Source of the DNA: Rhodococcus oryzae
GTDB taxonomy: Bacteria > Actinomycetota > Actinomycetes > Mycobacteriales > Mycobacteriaceae
Assembly (NCBI RefSeq): GCF_005049235.1
Contig: NZ_SUMD01000006.1
Coordinates: 62,001-126,000, forward strand
Length of the DNA stretch: 64,000 bases
Reading direction: 5' to 3'
The notes under the pieces are model-generated. The model searched no databases. It worked only from the letters and a program-made list of their open reading frames with translations, and was not told the DNA's origin. The translations under genes and the position numbers were made by a program. Every line of letters begins with the position of its first letter. Position 1 is the first letter of the stretch. Of the stretch, positions 1 through 15,986 are shown in pieces.

Positions 1-1
1 C

Positions 2-616
2 AACCTCGCGCAGTTCCTGCTCGGGGCCGCGTGGATCCCGATGTGGTTCTTCCTGAACCTGTATCTGCAGCAGGTGCTCGGCTACTCGGCGTTCCCCAGC
101 GGCGCCGCACTCATCCCGATGACGGCGCTGATCATGATCGGCATGATCATGCTCGCGCCCCGGCTGATCGCGAGGTTCGGGCCGAAGCCGATGGTGGTGT
201 CGGGCCTGGTCCTGCTGTCGGCGGGCCTGGCCTGGCTGTCGCTGGTTCGCCCGGACGGCAACTTCTGGGTCGACGTGCTGCCCGCGTCGCTGGTCTCGGC
301 GCTCGGCATGGCACTGGCCTTCATCCCCTCGCTGGGCACCGCGATCTCGAGTGCACGCCCGGAGGAGGGCGGCCTGGCGTCGGGCATCGTCAACACCAGC
401 TATCAGCTCGGCTCCGCGCTGGGTCTGGCCGCCGCGACGGCGGTCGGCGCCGCGCTCGGGGCGAACGAGCTCGGGGATCGTGGCGCCCTGACGGACGGGT
501 TCGCGGCGGCGTTCCTCGTCGCGGCGGGCGTGGCGCTGGCCGGCGCAGTTCTTGCCGGGCTGACGCTGCGCGGTTCGCGGGCGTCCGCGCCTGACGCGGA
601 GTCGGTGACGGTCTGA
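2..616 (+). CDS. MFS drug-efflux transporter, C-terminal part (DHA2/EmrB-like), cut by window edge
   Basis: The reading frame is open from the first bases of the window to a TGA at 614-616, so the start lies outside. About 204 residues are visible, with several hydrophobic helices and typical DHA2 loop features: a Y-SAFPSGAALIP stretch, R-L-I-A-R-FG-K-P between helices, and a long region ending in a small basic tail. This is the C-terminal half of a proton-driven 14-TM exporter that would pump small hydrophobic compounds or drugs out of the cell. The substrate cannot be told. Downstream genes are on the opposite strand. Confidence 0.85.
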   Translation, partial: NLAQFLLGAAWIPMWFFLNLYLQQVLGYSAFPSGAALIPMTALIMIGMIMLAPRLIARFGPKPMVVSGLVLLSAGLAWLSLVRPDGNFWVDVLPASLVSALGMALAFIPSLGTAISSARPEEGGLASGIVNTSYQLGSALGLAAATAVGAALGANELGDRGALTDGFAAAFLVAAGVALAGAVLAGLTLRGSRASAPDAESVTV

Positions 617-817
617 TGGCGGGGGGAGCGGTCCGGCTGGACGACCCGAGGGTCAGGGCCGTGCTGCGCTGCGCAACGGGCTGCCTGCTGGCCGCCCTGC
701 GGGTCCGGCTGGATCCGCGCTCCCGAGACGGCGGGCGCTGAGCGTCGGTGGGTCGTGGGGCGCTGACGCTCCTGCGGTGGGCGAGTTTCCACGCAGGCGC
801 GTCGGCGCCCCGCATCA

Positions 818-1429
818 TCACCGGCGATCTCGGGCCCGTGCCGCGGGGGCCCATCGCGGATCGCGACCGAGGAGTGCGACCAGTTGGTCGAGGACGGGGG
901 CGTCCGGGTCTGTGGTCCGGACCGGGGCGAACAGCGCGCCCGGCCCGCGCATGGTCGGCGAGTCGGGGTAGCCGGCGGCGAACCGCACCGCGGTGGCCAC
1001 CCGGCGATCCGCCGGACGGTAGTCGATGCCGATCGCCCGACTCAGATCCCAGCCGTGGGTGAGGACATCGACGAAGTGGACACCGATGGCGATCGAGCCG
1101 GGCACCGTCCCGGAGCCCGCGACGGCGACGCTCCGGCTCAGGACGGCATCGTCGGTGAGGACCGAGCCGAGTTCGCGTGCGGCCGTCTCGAAGTCGGCGC
1201 GGGGGTCCGGTGTCTGTGGTGCGTCGCCGGTGAGTTCCGCATGCATGCTGTCGGCGGCGCCGGACAGGTGCGCGCGCATCGCCAGGGTGTTGGCGGTCAG
1301 GTGGCAGATCATCGCCCGGACGTCCCACTCGTCGCAGGGTGTCGGGAGATCGAGTTGATGCTCGCCCAGGTCAGCGACGAGGGCTCCGGTCAGTCCGAGT
1401 GCCTCCAGGTAGTGCTCGCGCAGGTCCAT
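818..1429 (-). CDS. TIGR03086-type DinB-like/mycothiol-dependent maleylpyruvate isomerase N-domain protein
   Basis: About 203 residues. The N-terminal region carries the family signature LPTPCDEWDVRAMICHL followed by helices (AMRAHL), as in the DinB four-helix-bundle proteins whose conserved histidines bind a metal. Family members are predicted metal-dependent, often thiol-linked, enzymes; the substrate here is unknown. I chose the ATG at 1427-1429 because AGGAGG sits a few bases upstream on the minus strand; a longer frame up to 1495 lacks that support and adds a non-conserved stretch. The gene lies downstream of, and on the same strand as, the WYL regulator at 1538-2503, with about 110 bp between them. 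Confidence 0.75.
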   Translation of the reverse strand: MDLREHYLEALGLTGALVADLGEHQLDLPTPCDEWDVRAMICHLTANTLAMRAHLSGAADSMHAELTGDAPQTPDPRADFETAARELGSVLTDDAVLSRSVAVAGSGTVPGSIAIGVHFVDVLTHGWDLSRAIGIDYRPADRRVATAVRFAAGYPDSPTMRGPGALFAPVRTTDPDAPVLDQLVALLGRDPRWAPAARARDRR

Positions 1430-1537
1430 CGGTGCCTCCTCAATATGTACGAACGATCGTGCTGTTATTTGACCATCCGGAGGGCTTGGGAGCAAGGGGG
1501 TTCCGCCCGCCGGGCGGCGAGTGGTGAGCCGCCGCGC

Positions 1538-2503
1538 TCAGCTCCGGCGGTAGCGCTCGCTGAGCATCGCGTGGTGCTCGGCCCGCCGAAGGCACTCCTC
1601 GCGGAGCTCCGGTGGGTCGAGCACCGTGAAGTCGACGCCGAAGGCGGTGAGCCATCCGGCGATGCCTGCGGCCGACTCGCCGCGCAGCTCGACCACGCAG
1701 CGGTCGCCGTCCGCCGACTCGAGCGCGCCCCAGTACTCGTCGACCATCGGGGCGATCTGCTCGAACGGCGCGTCCAGCAGCACCCGCGCCGTGACCTGGC
1801 TGAGGGCCCGGCTGATGCCGCGGGAGACGAACGCGGCGGCGTCGCCGGTCGGCAGCTCGCGCGGCGTGAACCGGGGTCCGCTGGGCGTCTTCGGGGTCAT
1901 CCGGTCCACCCGGAACGATCGCCAGTCCTCGCGGGTCAGGTCCCAGGCGACCAGGTACCACCGCGCCCCCGCCCGGACCAGTCGGTGCGGTTCGACCTCG
2001 CGCCTGCTCTCGGTGCCGTCGTTGGTGCGGTAGTCGAAACGCAGCCGTTCGTGCACGTGGCAGAGCGAGGCGATCGCGGACAGCACCTTCGCGTCGACCG
2101 CGGACCGGGGCGCCTGCGGCACCACGTCGATCCGCAGTGCGTCGAGGCGGTGCCGCAGCCGCGAGGGCATCACCTGTCGCAGCTTGGTCAGCGCGCGCAG
2201 TGACGAGTCGCCGAGGCCCTCGACCGATCCGGTGGCGCCGGACTGCAGCCCGAACGCGACGGCCAGCGCCTCCTCGTCGTCGAGCAGCAGCGGCGGCATC
2301 TCCGCGCCTGCGCCGAGCTGATACCCGCCACCGACGCCCACGCTCGCGTTGACCGGATAGCCAAGGTCGCGCAGCTTGTCCACGTCGCGGCGCACCGTTC
2401 GCGGCGTCACGGCCAGCCGATCCGCCAGGTCCGCGCCCGACCACTCCCGTCGCATCTGCAGCAGCGACAGCAGTCGGAGCAGTCTCGCCGAGGTTTCCCG
2501 CAT
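1538..2503 (-). CDS. HTH + WYL-domain transcriptional regulator
   Basis: 321 residues. The N-terminus is a winged helix of the DeoR/HTH_11 type (ADLADRLAVTPRTVRRDVDKL, about residues 20-45), followed by a WYL domain in the middle (DYRTNDGTESRREVEPHRLV-RAGARWYLVAWDL, about 170-215) and a C-terminal extension (WCX-like). Such proteins bind DNA and sense a ligand through the WYL domain. The start at 2503 is chosen because the HTH begins immediately; in-frame starts at 2545 and 2701 would add unconserved residues overlapping the promoter of the divergent serine hydrolase (168 bp away). It may control itself and that neighbour, which is inference from divergence. Confidence 0.85.
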   Translation of the reverse strand: MRETSARLLRLLSLLQMRREWSGADLADRLAVTPRTVRRDVDKLRDLGYPVNASVGVGGGYQLGAGAEMPPLLLDDEEALAVAFGLQSGATGSVEGLGDSSLRALTKLRQVMPSRLRHRLDALRIDVVPQAPRSAVDAKVLSAIASLCHVHERLRFDYRTNDGTESRREVEPHRLVRAGARWYLVAWDLTREDWRSFRVDRMTPKTPSGPRFTPRELPTGDAAAFVSRGISRALSQVTARVLLDAPFEQIAPMVDEYWGALESADGDRCVVELRGESAAGIAGWLTAFGVDFTVLDPPELREECLRRAEHHAMLSERYRRS

Positions 2504-2670
2504 GGCTACACCCTGCCAGCCATTGCGGACAGTTGTGGTCCGCATTAGCCGGCTGACGCCAGCTCGAGGGGGACGTTCTCGGGTCGACTCACCGAGTGTG
2601 CCCCCGACAACCTCCCCCTCGGTCGAGTGGATCGCTGGAACACTCGAGGAATCGGGGGAAGGGAATCGCG

Positions 2671-3693
2671 ATGGCCGATGTGTGGCGGAGAACCCGGCCA
2701 CCGGCTCTGTCCACGGCCGTCACCGACGACGCGGAGCTGGTCAGCCGGGCGAGACCGCTGATCGAGGACGGCGTGCGCGATCGTGTCAGCGTCGTCGAGA
2801 TCGACAACGGGCTCGAGCGCGAGGCACATTTCGGTTCGTCCGGCGACGCCTCGTTCGAGATCGGGTCGATCACCAAGGCCATGACCGGCATGCTGCTCGC
2901 GGATGCCATCGATCGCGGCGAGGTTGCGGAGCGGACCCGGCTCGATGAGTTGATTCCCGTGCGGGGGAGCGGCGTTGCGGCGGTCACGCTCGGGGACCTG
3001 GCTTGTCACAGGTCCGGATTGCCGCGCCTGTCGTCACGGACACGGGACGCGCTCGGCGCGGCCATCGCCGTCGCCGTCCGCCGCGATCCATACCGCGCCG
3101 ACCTCGACGGACTGCTCGCTCAGGCGCGAGCCGCCGCACCCGGCCCGCCCGGTCGCATGGCGTACTCGAATCTGGGTGGCGCGCTGTTGGGTCAGGCGCT
3201 GGCCGCCGCGGCGGGTAGCGGCTATGCCGCCTTGCTCACCGAGCGGCTGTTGGCGCCCCTTGGCATGATCGACACCTATCTTCCGGTCACCAAGGACGGC
3301 ATCCGGCCCGGCGCATTGACCGGGTACGACCAACGCGGTCGGCCCGCGGGTCCGTGGACGATGAATGCGACGGCGCCGGCGGGCGGGGTGCGGTCCACGC
3401 CTGCCGACATGGCGCGGTTCGCGCGTGCGGTCCTCGACGGCTCGGCGCCGGGAATGTCGGCGCTCGCGCCCCGGTGGGATGCCGACGGCGACGGTCGGAT
3501 CGGGTACGGCTGGCTCACGAATCGGATCGGCGACCGGACCGTCACCTGGCACAACGGCGCGACGGGTGGCTTCGCGAGCATGCTCGCGCTCGACCGTGAC
3601 CACCGGCGCGCGGTGCTCGTCCTGTCGAACACCGCCGCGCCCGTCGACGGGGCGGCCGTCGCGCTGCTCATGGGTCCGATCAGCCCTCGCTGA
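2671..3693 (+). CDS. Serine hydrolase, class C beta-lactamase/esterase fold
   Basis: 340 residues with all three catalytic motifs of the serine beta-lactamase-like family: S66-I-T-K69 (nucleophile and general base), Y165-S-N, and H294-N-G-A-T-G-G. No signal peptide or lipobox is visible at the chosen start, so it is probably cytoplasmic, unlike most penicillin-recognising members; esterase or D-aminopeptidase-like activity is possible. The ATG at 2671 follows a GGGGGAAGGG ribosome-binding site; the frame is open upstream to 2596 without support. It is divergent from the WYL regulator and followed by a hairpin terminator. Compare the degenerate relative at 52594-53823. Confidence 0.85.
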   Translation: MADVWRRTRPPALSTAVTDDAELVSRARPLIEDGVRDRVSVVEIDNGLEREAHFGSSGDASFEIGSITKAMTGMLLADAIDRGEVAERTRLDELIPVRGSGVAAVTLGDLACHRSGLPRLSSRTRDALGAAIAVAVRRDPYRADLDGLLAQARAAAPGPPGRMAYSNLGGALLGQALAAAAGSGYAALLTERLLAPLGMIDTYLPVTKDGIRPGALTGYDQRGRPAGPWTMNATAPAGGVRSTPADMARFARAVLDGSAPGMSALAPRWDADGDGRIGYGWLTNRIGDRTVTWHNGATGGFASMLALDRDHRRAVLVLSNTAAPVDGAAVALLMGPISPR

Positions 3694-3730
3694 AGGTCTG
3701 TCGCGCAACCCGTTCACCCCGCGAACGCCT

Positions 3731-3765
3731 AACGGCGCCATCGGAGTTGCTCCGATAGCGCCGTT
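3731..3765 (+). terminator. Hairpin terminator after the serine hydrolase
   Basis: Two 16-nt arms (3731-3746 and 3750-3765) pair with a single mismatch around a 3-nt loop, 38 bp after the stop codon. There is no long T-tract, as is common in high-GC actinobacteria. Confidence 0.7.
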
Positions 3766-3779
3766 CAAGCGGAAACCCG

Positions 3780-3926
3780 TTACCCCCCCAGGGAACTCAG
3801 CGTCCTGGCCATGCCCCGCTCGACCGCTGCGGCGATGTAGGGCCGCAGCTTGGCAGCGGGCACGATCGCGTCCACCGAGTCGACCTCGCGGGCCCGCTCG
3901 ATGTTGTGGATCGCCTCGAACCTGGC
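3780..3926 (-). pseudogene. Remnant: last ~46 codons of an acyl-CoA carboxylase paralogue
   Basis: Translating the minus strand from about 3926 to a TAA at 3782-3780 gives a peptide that aligns with the extreme C-terminus of the carboxylase encoded at 4649-10129. Over the 46 codons compared, 32 residues match, including F-EAIHNIERAREV, AIVPAA and AVERGM. It ends in its own in-frame stop. Upstream of about 3926 the similarity stops and there is no plausible start, so this is the 3' end of a lost or truncated paralogue in the same orientation as the intact gene, separated from it by the small secreted-protein gene. Confidence 0.8.
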
Positions 3927-3990
3927 ACGAAACGACCTTGACGTCATGTCGGGGACCCGTGGTGTGCCTGGCGAGGCCGTGTCGTCCGTG

Positions 3991-4014
3991 TGATTCGTTG
4001 CGTTTTACGAATCA
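3991..4014. repeat. Short inverted repeat in the 3.7-4.2 kb spacer
   Basis: TGATTCGT (3991-3998) and ACGAATCA (4007-4014) form 8-bp perfect arms around TGCGTTTT. It lies about 230 bp upstream of the secreted-protein start. It may be an operator or a weak hairpin; nothing in the sequence decides between these. Confidence 0.35.
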
Positions 4015-4246
4015 TGTTGTGTCGCAGTGGAATGAATTCGCAACCGCGGGTGCGAAGCGCAGGGTACGGTGACCCCCAATCACGACCGCGTCTGCCGAAT
4101 CCCGTCGGAGTCTCGTCCGGTTCGATCCGTCTCATCGAGTAGCTGTAGTGCTCGACTGGGGGCGGGTGGGCCAGGTCGGTCCCGCGTGCAGCCGCCACGG
4201 CGGGGCCTCATCCGAGGTCCTGCCCCTTTCACACAGGAGGATCTTG

Positions 4247-4570
4247 ATGACACATCATTCCGGGCGTCGAATCATCTCGACGGTCGTCGCTGCTGCTGCC
4301 CTGGCCGGGGGTCTGGCGTGCGGTGCTGGAACCGCGGCGGCAGATTCCTCGGACGCGTCGGCGAACCCCGTCTACTCGGGGTCGGAGGCGATATTGGAGA
4401 CTGCTGACGCGATCGGGTCGTCGGACGTGCTCTTCACGGTTACCAACGAGATCATGAGCCCTCTGAATGTGGGAAGCTCGGCGCTCGGCTCTGTCTGCGC
4501 TGCCGCGCGGAACCTCCTGCTGGGCCAGAACTACTGCTTGGCTCCTCCCGGAATGGGCGGTTGGGGCTGA
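4247..4570 (+). CDS. Small secreted protein of unknown function
   Basis: 107 residues. A Sec signal peptide is evident: a basic N-terminus (MTHHSGRR), a hydrophobic core rich in Ala/Val/Leu, and an AAA-D type cleavage site near residue 34. The mature part of about 73 residues is low in charge, contains two cysteines (VCAAAR and NYCLAPP contexts) that could form a disulphide, and ends GMGGWG. I do not recognise the family. The ATG at 4247 is preceded by a perfect AGGAGG at 4235-4240. It sits between the carboxylase remnant and the intact convergent carboxylase, and shares a bidirectional hairpin with the latter. Confidence 0.7.
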   Translation: MTHHSGRRIISTVVAAAALAGGLACGAGTAAADSSDASANPVYSGSEAILETADAIGSSDVLFTVTNEIMSPLNVGSSALGSVCAAARNLLLGQNYCLAPPGMGGWG

Positions 4571-4592
4571 CGCCTCGCGAGTGCAGTCACAG

Positions 4593-4632
4593 CAGTGGGC
4601 GCCGCCGGAACGACTTCCGGCGGCGCCCACTG
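4593..4632. terminator. Bidirectional hairpin terminator
   Basis: 18-bp perfect arms (4593-4610 and 4615-4632) around the loop CGAC. It lies between the convergent secreted-protein gene (stop 4570) and the carboxylase gene (stop 4649), so it can serve both. Confidence 0.85.
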
Positions 4633-4648
4633 TGCTGTCAGTCGGTCC

Positions 4649-10129
<5,481 letters not shown>

Positions 10130-10927
10130 CCTCGCCCACCGTTCTCGAAATGTGTGTGTCGACTGCGCCGCGCCTGCGCGACCGTCCGCCGTCCCGAACC
10201 CCGAAGGGGACGGAGCCGGTGTGCAGTCCGGACCGGTTGGCCTGGGACATGCCCGACCGAGTGCGGTTGGGACCCGAAACCTCGTGTGGAAACGAAGTCG
10301 AGGCGCGAGCGAATTCGATCCGGTCACGCTTAATCCTCGCCCGGCCTGGCGTCCCAAGTCGACCCTGCCGGTACGCAAGCATGCAGTATTTCGTCGACAT
10401 TGTCATGTCGCGTCCGTCGGGGCCGGAGGATCGACGAATGTCGTTGCAGTGCAGCAGTATTCGAACTGGCCCCGAAGTGGCCCGAACGGTGAATCGGTGC
10501 TACCAACCGGTAATAAGATTCATACTGGCGAGTAGGTATAACGCGTACTCGTGAGTAGGAATTTATTTACTCGCGAGTAGGGTTACCGGCAGGAGAAGTT
10601 TTCATATTGAGAAAGATGCTGTTACGCCGAGTATCAATTTTCTGGCCAGAACACTTGATCTTGATATCTGCAGGTGAATGGATTGTGCTCCCGCGTGCCA
10701 AATCAAGTTGATCTTGCCGGCGCCCCGGCAGGCCCCGGACCTGGACATTTGCTCAAGTGGATTCGGTTTTCCGAATGATGTAGAACAGGTCTCAAGCGCA
10801 ACTGGTCCGTGATCTTTCTCACAGAATCTCTACGGGAATGCGACACGGCCGGAGCGCGGAAATACAGGTCCCCGGGGGACCGGAGCCGCTCACGGTTCCG
10901 GGCACGGGATTTCAGGAAAGGCGCGTA
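10130..10927. other. 798-bp divergent intergenic region between carboxylase and WS/DGAT
   Basis: No convincing coding frame is seen. The first 300 bp next to the carboxylase have coding-like GC content but only shadow frames. The stretch from about 10505 to 10800 is markedly AT-rich for this genome and contains the operator array at 10523-10579, a TATAAC hexamer at 10537-10542 and several A/T-rich segments, consistent with promoters for both divergent genes. Confidence 0.6.
10523..10579. promoter_or_regulatory. Three tandem palindromic operators, consensus TACTsGyGAGTA
   Basis: TACTGGCGAGTA (10523-10534), TACTCGTGAGTA (10546-10557) and TACTCGCGAGTA (10568-10579, a perfect 12-bp palindrome). 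Start-to-start spacing is 23 and 22 bp, about two helical turns, so bound dimers would lie on the same DNA face. A TATAAC hexamer lies between the first two copies. This looks like a binding array for a dimeric repressor such as a TetR-family protein; the regulator is not identified. Confidence 0.7.
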
Positions 10928-12352
10928 ATGCTGCTGCCGATGTCACCGACCGACTCGATGTTCCTGCTGGGGGAGTCCCGAGACCATCCGATGCATGTCG
11001 GGGGTCTGGCGCTGTTCACGCCGCAGGAGGGTGCAGGGGCGCGGGACGTGCGGGCGATGCTCGACGCAGCCTTCGCCAGGGGTGAGGTCTCGCCGCTGCT
11101 GCGCCAGCGGGCGCGGCGATCGGTGACCTCGCTCGGACAGTGGGGCTGGGAGACCGACACCGACATCGACCTCGGCCACCACGTCAGCCACGAGGCGCTC
11201 CCGGCGCCCGGCGGGATCACGGAATTGCTCGAACTGGTCTCCCGCTTGCACGGCGGCCTGCTCGACCGCAGCCGCCCGTTGTGGGAGATGCACCTGATCG
11301 AGGGCCTCGAGGACGGCCGGTTCGCGGTCTACACGAAGATCCACCACGCCCTGGCCGACGGCGTGTCCGCGATGAAACTACTGCGCAGCGCGCTCAGCGA
11401 GGATCCGGAGGCGCGCGAGATGCCCGCCCCGTGGGAGCCGCTCGTGCGGGAGCGTCCCGCGCTCGTCCCGGACGCCTCCGACGATGGTGCCGTCGAGGGC
11501 GCCGTCGAGCCCGCCCGGGGTGGTCCTTTGGACCTGGCGTCCGCGGTGCTGCGCGTCGCGCGTGGTGCCGTCGGCGAGGCGGTCGGCCTCCTGCCGGCGC
11601 TCGCGGGCACTGTCGACCGGGCCAGGCGCGACCGCGGCGGGTCGCTCTCATTCGCGGCGCCGAGCAGCATCTTCAACGTGCAGATCGGGGGTGCCAGGCG
11701 GTTCGCGGCGCAGTCCTGGCCGATCGAGCGGTTGCGGCTAGTCGCGAAGTGCGGTGACGCCACGATCAACGACGTGGTGCTGGCGATGTGTGCGGGCGCG
11801 CTGCGCGCCTACATGGACGAACTCGACGCGCTGCCTGCCGACCCGCTGATCGCGATGGTGCCCGTCTCGCTGCGGCGTGATCCGCGGGAGGTCAAGGCGG
11901 GCAACGAGATCGGGCTGCTGATGTGCAATCTCGCCACGCACCTCGACGATCCGGCGGCCCGGCTCGACACGGTGCGCACCGCCATGCGTGAGGGGAAGGA
12001 CTCGATGCGCACCATGAGCGCGGCGCAGGTCCTGGCCACCAGCGCGCTCGGTGTCGCCCCGTTGGCGCTGGGCATGTTCGGCCTCGGCGGGCCGGTCCGC
12101 CCCGCGAACGTGATGGTCTCCAACGTGCCGGGCCCCGGGACGCCGCTCTACTGGAACGGTGCCCGGCTGAGCGCGCTCTACCCACTGTCGATCCCGGTCG
12201 ACGGGCAGGCTCTGAACATCACCTGCACCAGCACCGACGACGAGATCGCGTTCGGGTTGACCGGCTGCCGCCGTAGCGTGCCGCCGCTGCAGCCACTGCT
12301 CGGATATCTCGACGACGAGCTCGCCGCGCTCGAGCGGGCCGTCGGATTGTGA
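10928..12352 (+). CDS. Wax ester synthase/diacylglycerol acyltransferase (WS/DGAT family)
   Basis: 474 residues. The catalytic motif HHxxxDG is present as H139-H-A-L-A-D-G145 within a KIHHALADGVSAMKLL context, and later family blocks are seen (ND-VLAMCAGALR near 285 and MVSNVPGPGTPLY near 400). The enzyme transfers a fatty acyl group from acyl-CoA to diacylglycerol or a fatty alcohol, forming storage triacylglycerol or wax ester at the membrane/lipid-body surface. The ATG at 10928 begins the conserved MLLPMSPTDSMF N-terminus and has AGGAAAGG upstream. Together with the divergent carboxylase it suggests a regulated route from malonyl-CoA supply to neutral lipid storage. Confidence 0.93.
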   Translation: MLLPMSPTDSMFLLGESRDHPMHVGGLALFTPQEGAGARDVRAMLDAAFARGEVSPLLRQRARRSVTSLGQWGWETDTDIDLGHHVSHEALPAPGGITELLELVSRLHGGLLDRSRPLWEMHLIEGLEDGRFAVYTKIHHALADGVSAMKLLRSALSEDPEAREMPAPWEPLVRERPALVPDASDDGAVEGAVEPARGGPLDLASAVLRVARGAVGEAVGLLPALAGTVDRARRDRGGSLSFAAPSSIFNVQIGGARRFAAQSWPIERLRLVAKCGDATINDVVLAMCAGALRAYMDELDALPADPLIAMVPVSLRRDPREVKAGNEIGLLMCNLATHLDDPAARLDTVRTAMREGKDSMRTMSAAQVLATSALGVAPLALGMFGLGGPVRPANVMVSNVPGPGTPLYWNGARLSALYPLSIPVDGQALNITCTSTDDEIAFGLTGCRRSVPPLQPLLGYLDDELAALERAVGL

Positions 12353-12376
12353 CACCGGAGAGGGAAGGACGATTCA

Positions 12377-12577
12377 ATGCAGCTCACCGCACATGACCAG
12401 TCCCTGTTTCGAGATGAGCCCGCGCCGCACCGGGTCCGCTCCGCCGTGGCCATCGCGCTGTCCGCGTCCGTCCCCGCCGCCGCGTCCGCGCTCCTGGTCA
12501 CCGGGTCCGCCCTCGCGGGGGTTCTGATCGCCGCCTTCACCGTCATTTGCGTCGGCCTGGCCGCCGTGATGATCTGA
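12377..12577 (+). CDS. Small membrane protein of unknown function
   Basis: 66 residues: a polar, basic N-terminal 20 residues, then two adjacent hydrophobic segments (about 23-43 and 47-66) ending in VMI. It starts 24 bp after the WS/DGAT stop, with AGGGAAGGA 7 nt before the ATG, so co-transcription is likely. No family is recognised. Its size and position suggest a small membrane partner or a lipid-related accessory, but this is a guess. Confidence 0.55.
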   Translation: MQLTAHDQSLFRDEPAPHRVRSAVAIALSASVPAAASALLVTGSALAGVLIAAFTVICVGLAAVMI

Positions 12578-12656
12578 CACCGGACTGAGCTCACACAATG
12601 GGCGCGGATCGCCTGATTCCGCGCACCGGCGCCACCGAATGTGCGGAGATTCCGGC

Positions 12657-13082
12657 TCACCCGATCGGCCCGGCCAGCATCCACCGGTGACCGAACGGGT
12701 CCACCAGGGTGGCGCCGCGATGGCCGTTCTCGTTCGCCGGTTCGCGTTCGACGGCCGCGCCCGTCGCGCGCGCCCGCTCCAGGGTGGCGTCGGTGTCGGC
12801 GACCGGCAGCATCAGGCTCACCCCGGAACGACCGGGGGCGGGCGCGGTGAAGCCGATCTCCGGGAACTCGTCGGCCAGGTACAGCGTGCCGTCGCCGATC
12901 ACCAGCTCGCAGTGCCCGACCCGGCCGTCGGGCATCATCACCGGCTCGCCGTCGACGCGGGCGCCGAAGGCCTCGGCGTACCACTCGATCGCGCGGCGGG
13001 CGTCGGGCAGGGACAGGTAGGGCAGGGCGGCGGGCCGGGGCACAACGGTCCGCCCCTGATCGGGGTCTCGGGTGTCGGTCAT
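12657..13082 (-). CDS. VOC-superfamily (glyoxalase/bleomycin-resistance fold) protein
   Basis: 141 residues with the paired beta-alpha-beta-beta-beta pattern: [22 protein letters not shown] near the N-terminus, [20 protein letters not shown] in the middle, and [14 protein letters not shown] at the end. The DPFGHRW ending is typical of the PhnB-like branch, whose members bind small molecules or metals; the function here is unknown. The ATG at 13082 follows an AGGAG site; the longer frame to 13142 is not supported. It is divergent from ispE. Confidence 0.8.
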   Translation of the reverse strand: MTDTRDPDQGRTVVPRPAALPYLSLPDARRAIEWYAEAFGARVDGEPVMMPDGRVGHCELVIGDGTLYLADEFPEIGFTAPAPGRSGVSLMLPVADTDATLERARATGAAVEREPANENGHRGATLVDPFGHRWMLAGPIG

Positions 13083-13175
13083 GACGGCTCCTGGGTGGGT
13101 TGGCGGCGTCCACCTCCATCGTCGTCCCCTCGGGGCGGTCATCGGACCGCATTTGTTCCACTACGCTGGTGCCTT

Positions 13176-14104
13176 GTGCTGTCCGCTGTTCCTCGCCCGG
13201 TGATCGTCCGGGCACCGTCGAAGGTCAACCTGCACCTCGGCGTCGGTGACCTGCGCGAAGACGGCTATCACGAGCTCACCTCGGTATTCCAGGCGCTCTC
13301 GCTGCACGACGACATCGAGGTCCGCGACGCCGACGAGCTCTCGGTCGTGGTGCAGGGTGAGAGCGCGCGGGTGGTGCCGACGGACCACCGCAACCTGGTC
13401 TGGCAGGCGGCCGAGCTGCTCGCCGAGCGGGCGGGCCGGGACCCCGCGGTAGCGATCGCGATCGCGAAGGGCATCCCGGTCGCGGGTGGCATGGCAGGCG
13501 GCAGCGCCGACGCCGCGGCGACGCTGGTCGCCCTCGACGAGCTCTGGGAGCTCGGCCTCGAGCGCGCGGATCTGGACGAATACGCGGCCCGGCTCGGCAG
13601 CGACGTGCCGTTCTCCCTGCGCGGCGGCACCGCCATCGGTACCGGTCGCGGCGAGAAACTGCTGCCGGTGCTGTCCCGCAACACCTTTCACTGGGTCCTC
13701 GCGCTCGCCAAGGGTGGGCTGCGGACCCCGGACGTGTTCCGCGAGCTGGACCGGTTGCGGGCCGAGGGCGACCCGCCCCGGCTCGGTGACCCAGACGAGC
13801 TGATGCACGCGCTCGCCGTCGGCGATCCCCATCAGCTCGCCCCCCTGCTCGGTAACGACCTGCAGCCCGCGGCACTGTCCCTCAAGCCGGAGCTGCGCCG
13901 CACCCTGCGGGCGGGCACCGCCGCGGGTGCCCTGGCCGGCATCGTCTCGGGCTCGGGGCCCACCTGTGCCTTTCTCTGCGCGGACGCCGACGCGGCCGTG
14001 GCGGTCAGCGCGGAACTGGCGGGCGCGGGCGTCTGCCGGACCGTGCGAACAGCCCACGGCCCGGTGCCCGGTGCCCGCGTGATCGACGACAAGACGGAGC
14101 ACTG

Positions 14105-14105
<1 letters not shown>
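13176..14105 (+). CDS. ispE: 4-diphosphocytidyl-2-C-methyl-D-erythritol kinase
   Basis: 309 residues of the GHMP kinase family. The N-terminal [11 protein letters not shown] and [15 protein letters not shown] blocks, the ATP-binding loop [17 protein letters not shown] (about 105-120) and the C-terminal [10 protein letters not shown] are all present. The enzyme phosphorylates CDP-methylerythritol in the non-mevalonate (MEP) isoprenoid pathway. The GTG at 13176 is chosen because it leaves a short lead before the conserved APSKVN block; no strong ribosome-binding site is seen, so GTG 13200 is an alternative. Its TGA overlaps the ATG of the ABC-F gene (TGATG), as expected for translational coupling. 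Confidence 0.95.
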
Positions 14106-15886
<1,781 letters not shown>

Positions 15887-15986
15887 ACCGGCGCTCACCC
15901 ATTCCGGTCTCCTTCGCAGGCGAAGAAGACTAGTCTGCGAGCAGGTCAGTATCTGTGCATGAGTCCCGTCATGGAAGGCGTGCATC

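Noticed and set aside
12639-13175. N-terminal extension of ispE by 179 codons
   Set aside because: It overlaps the VOC gene on the other strand and is not like GHMP kinases; the conserved protein starts near 13176.
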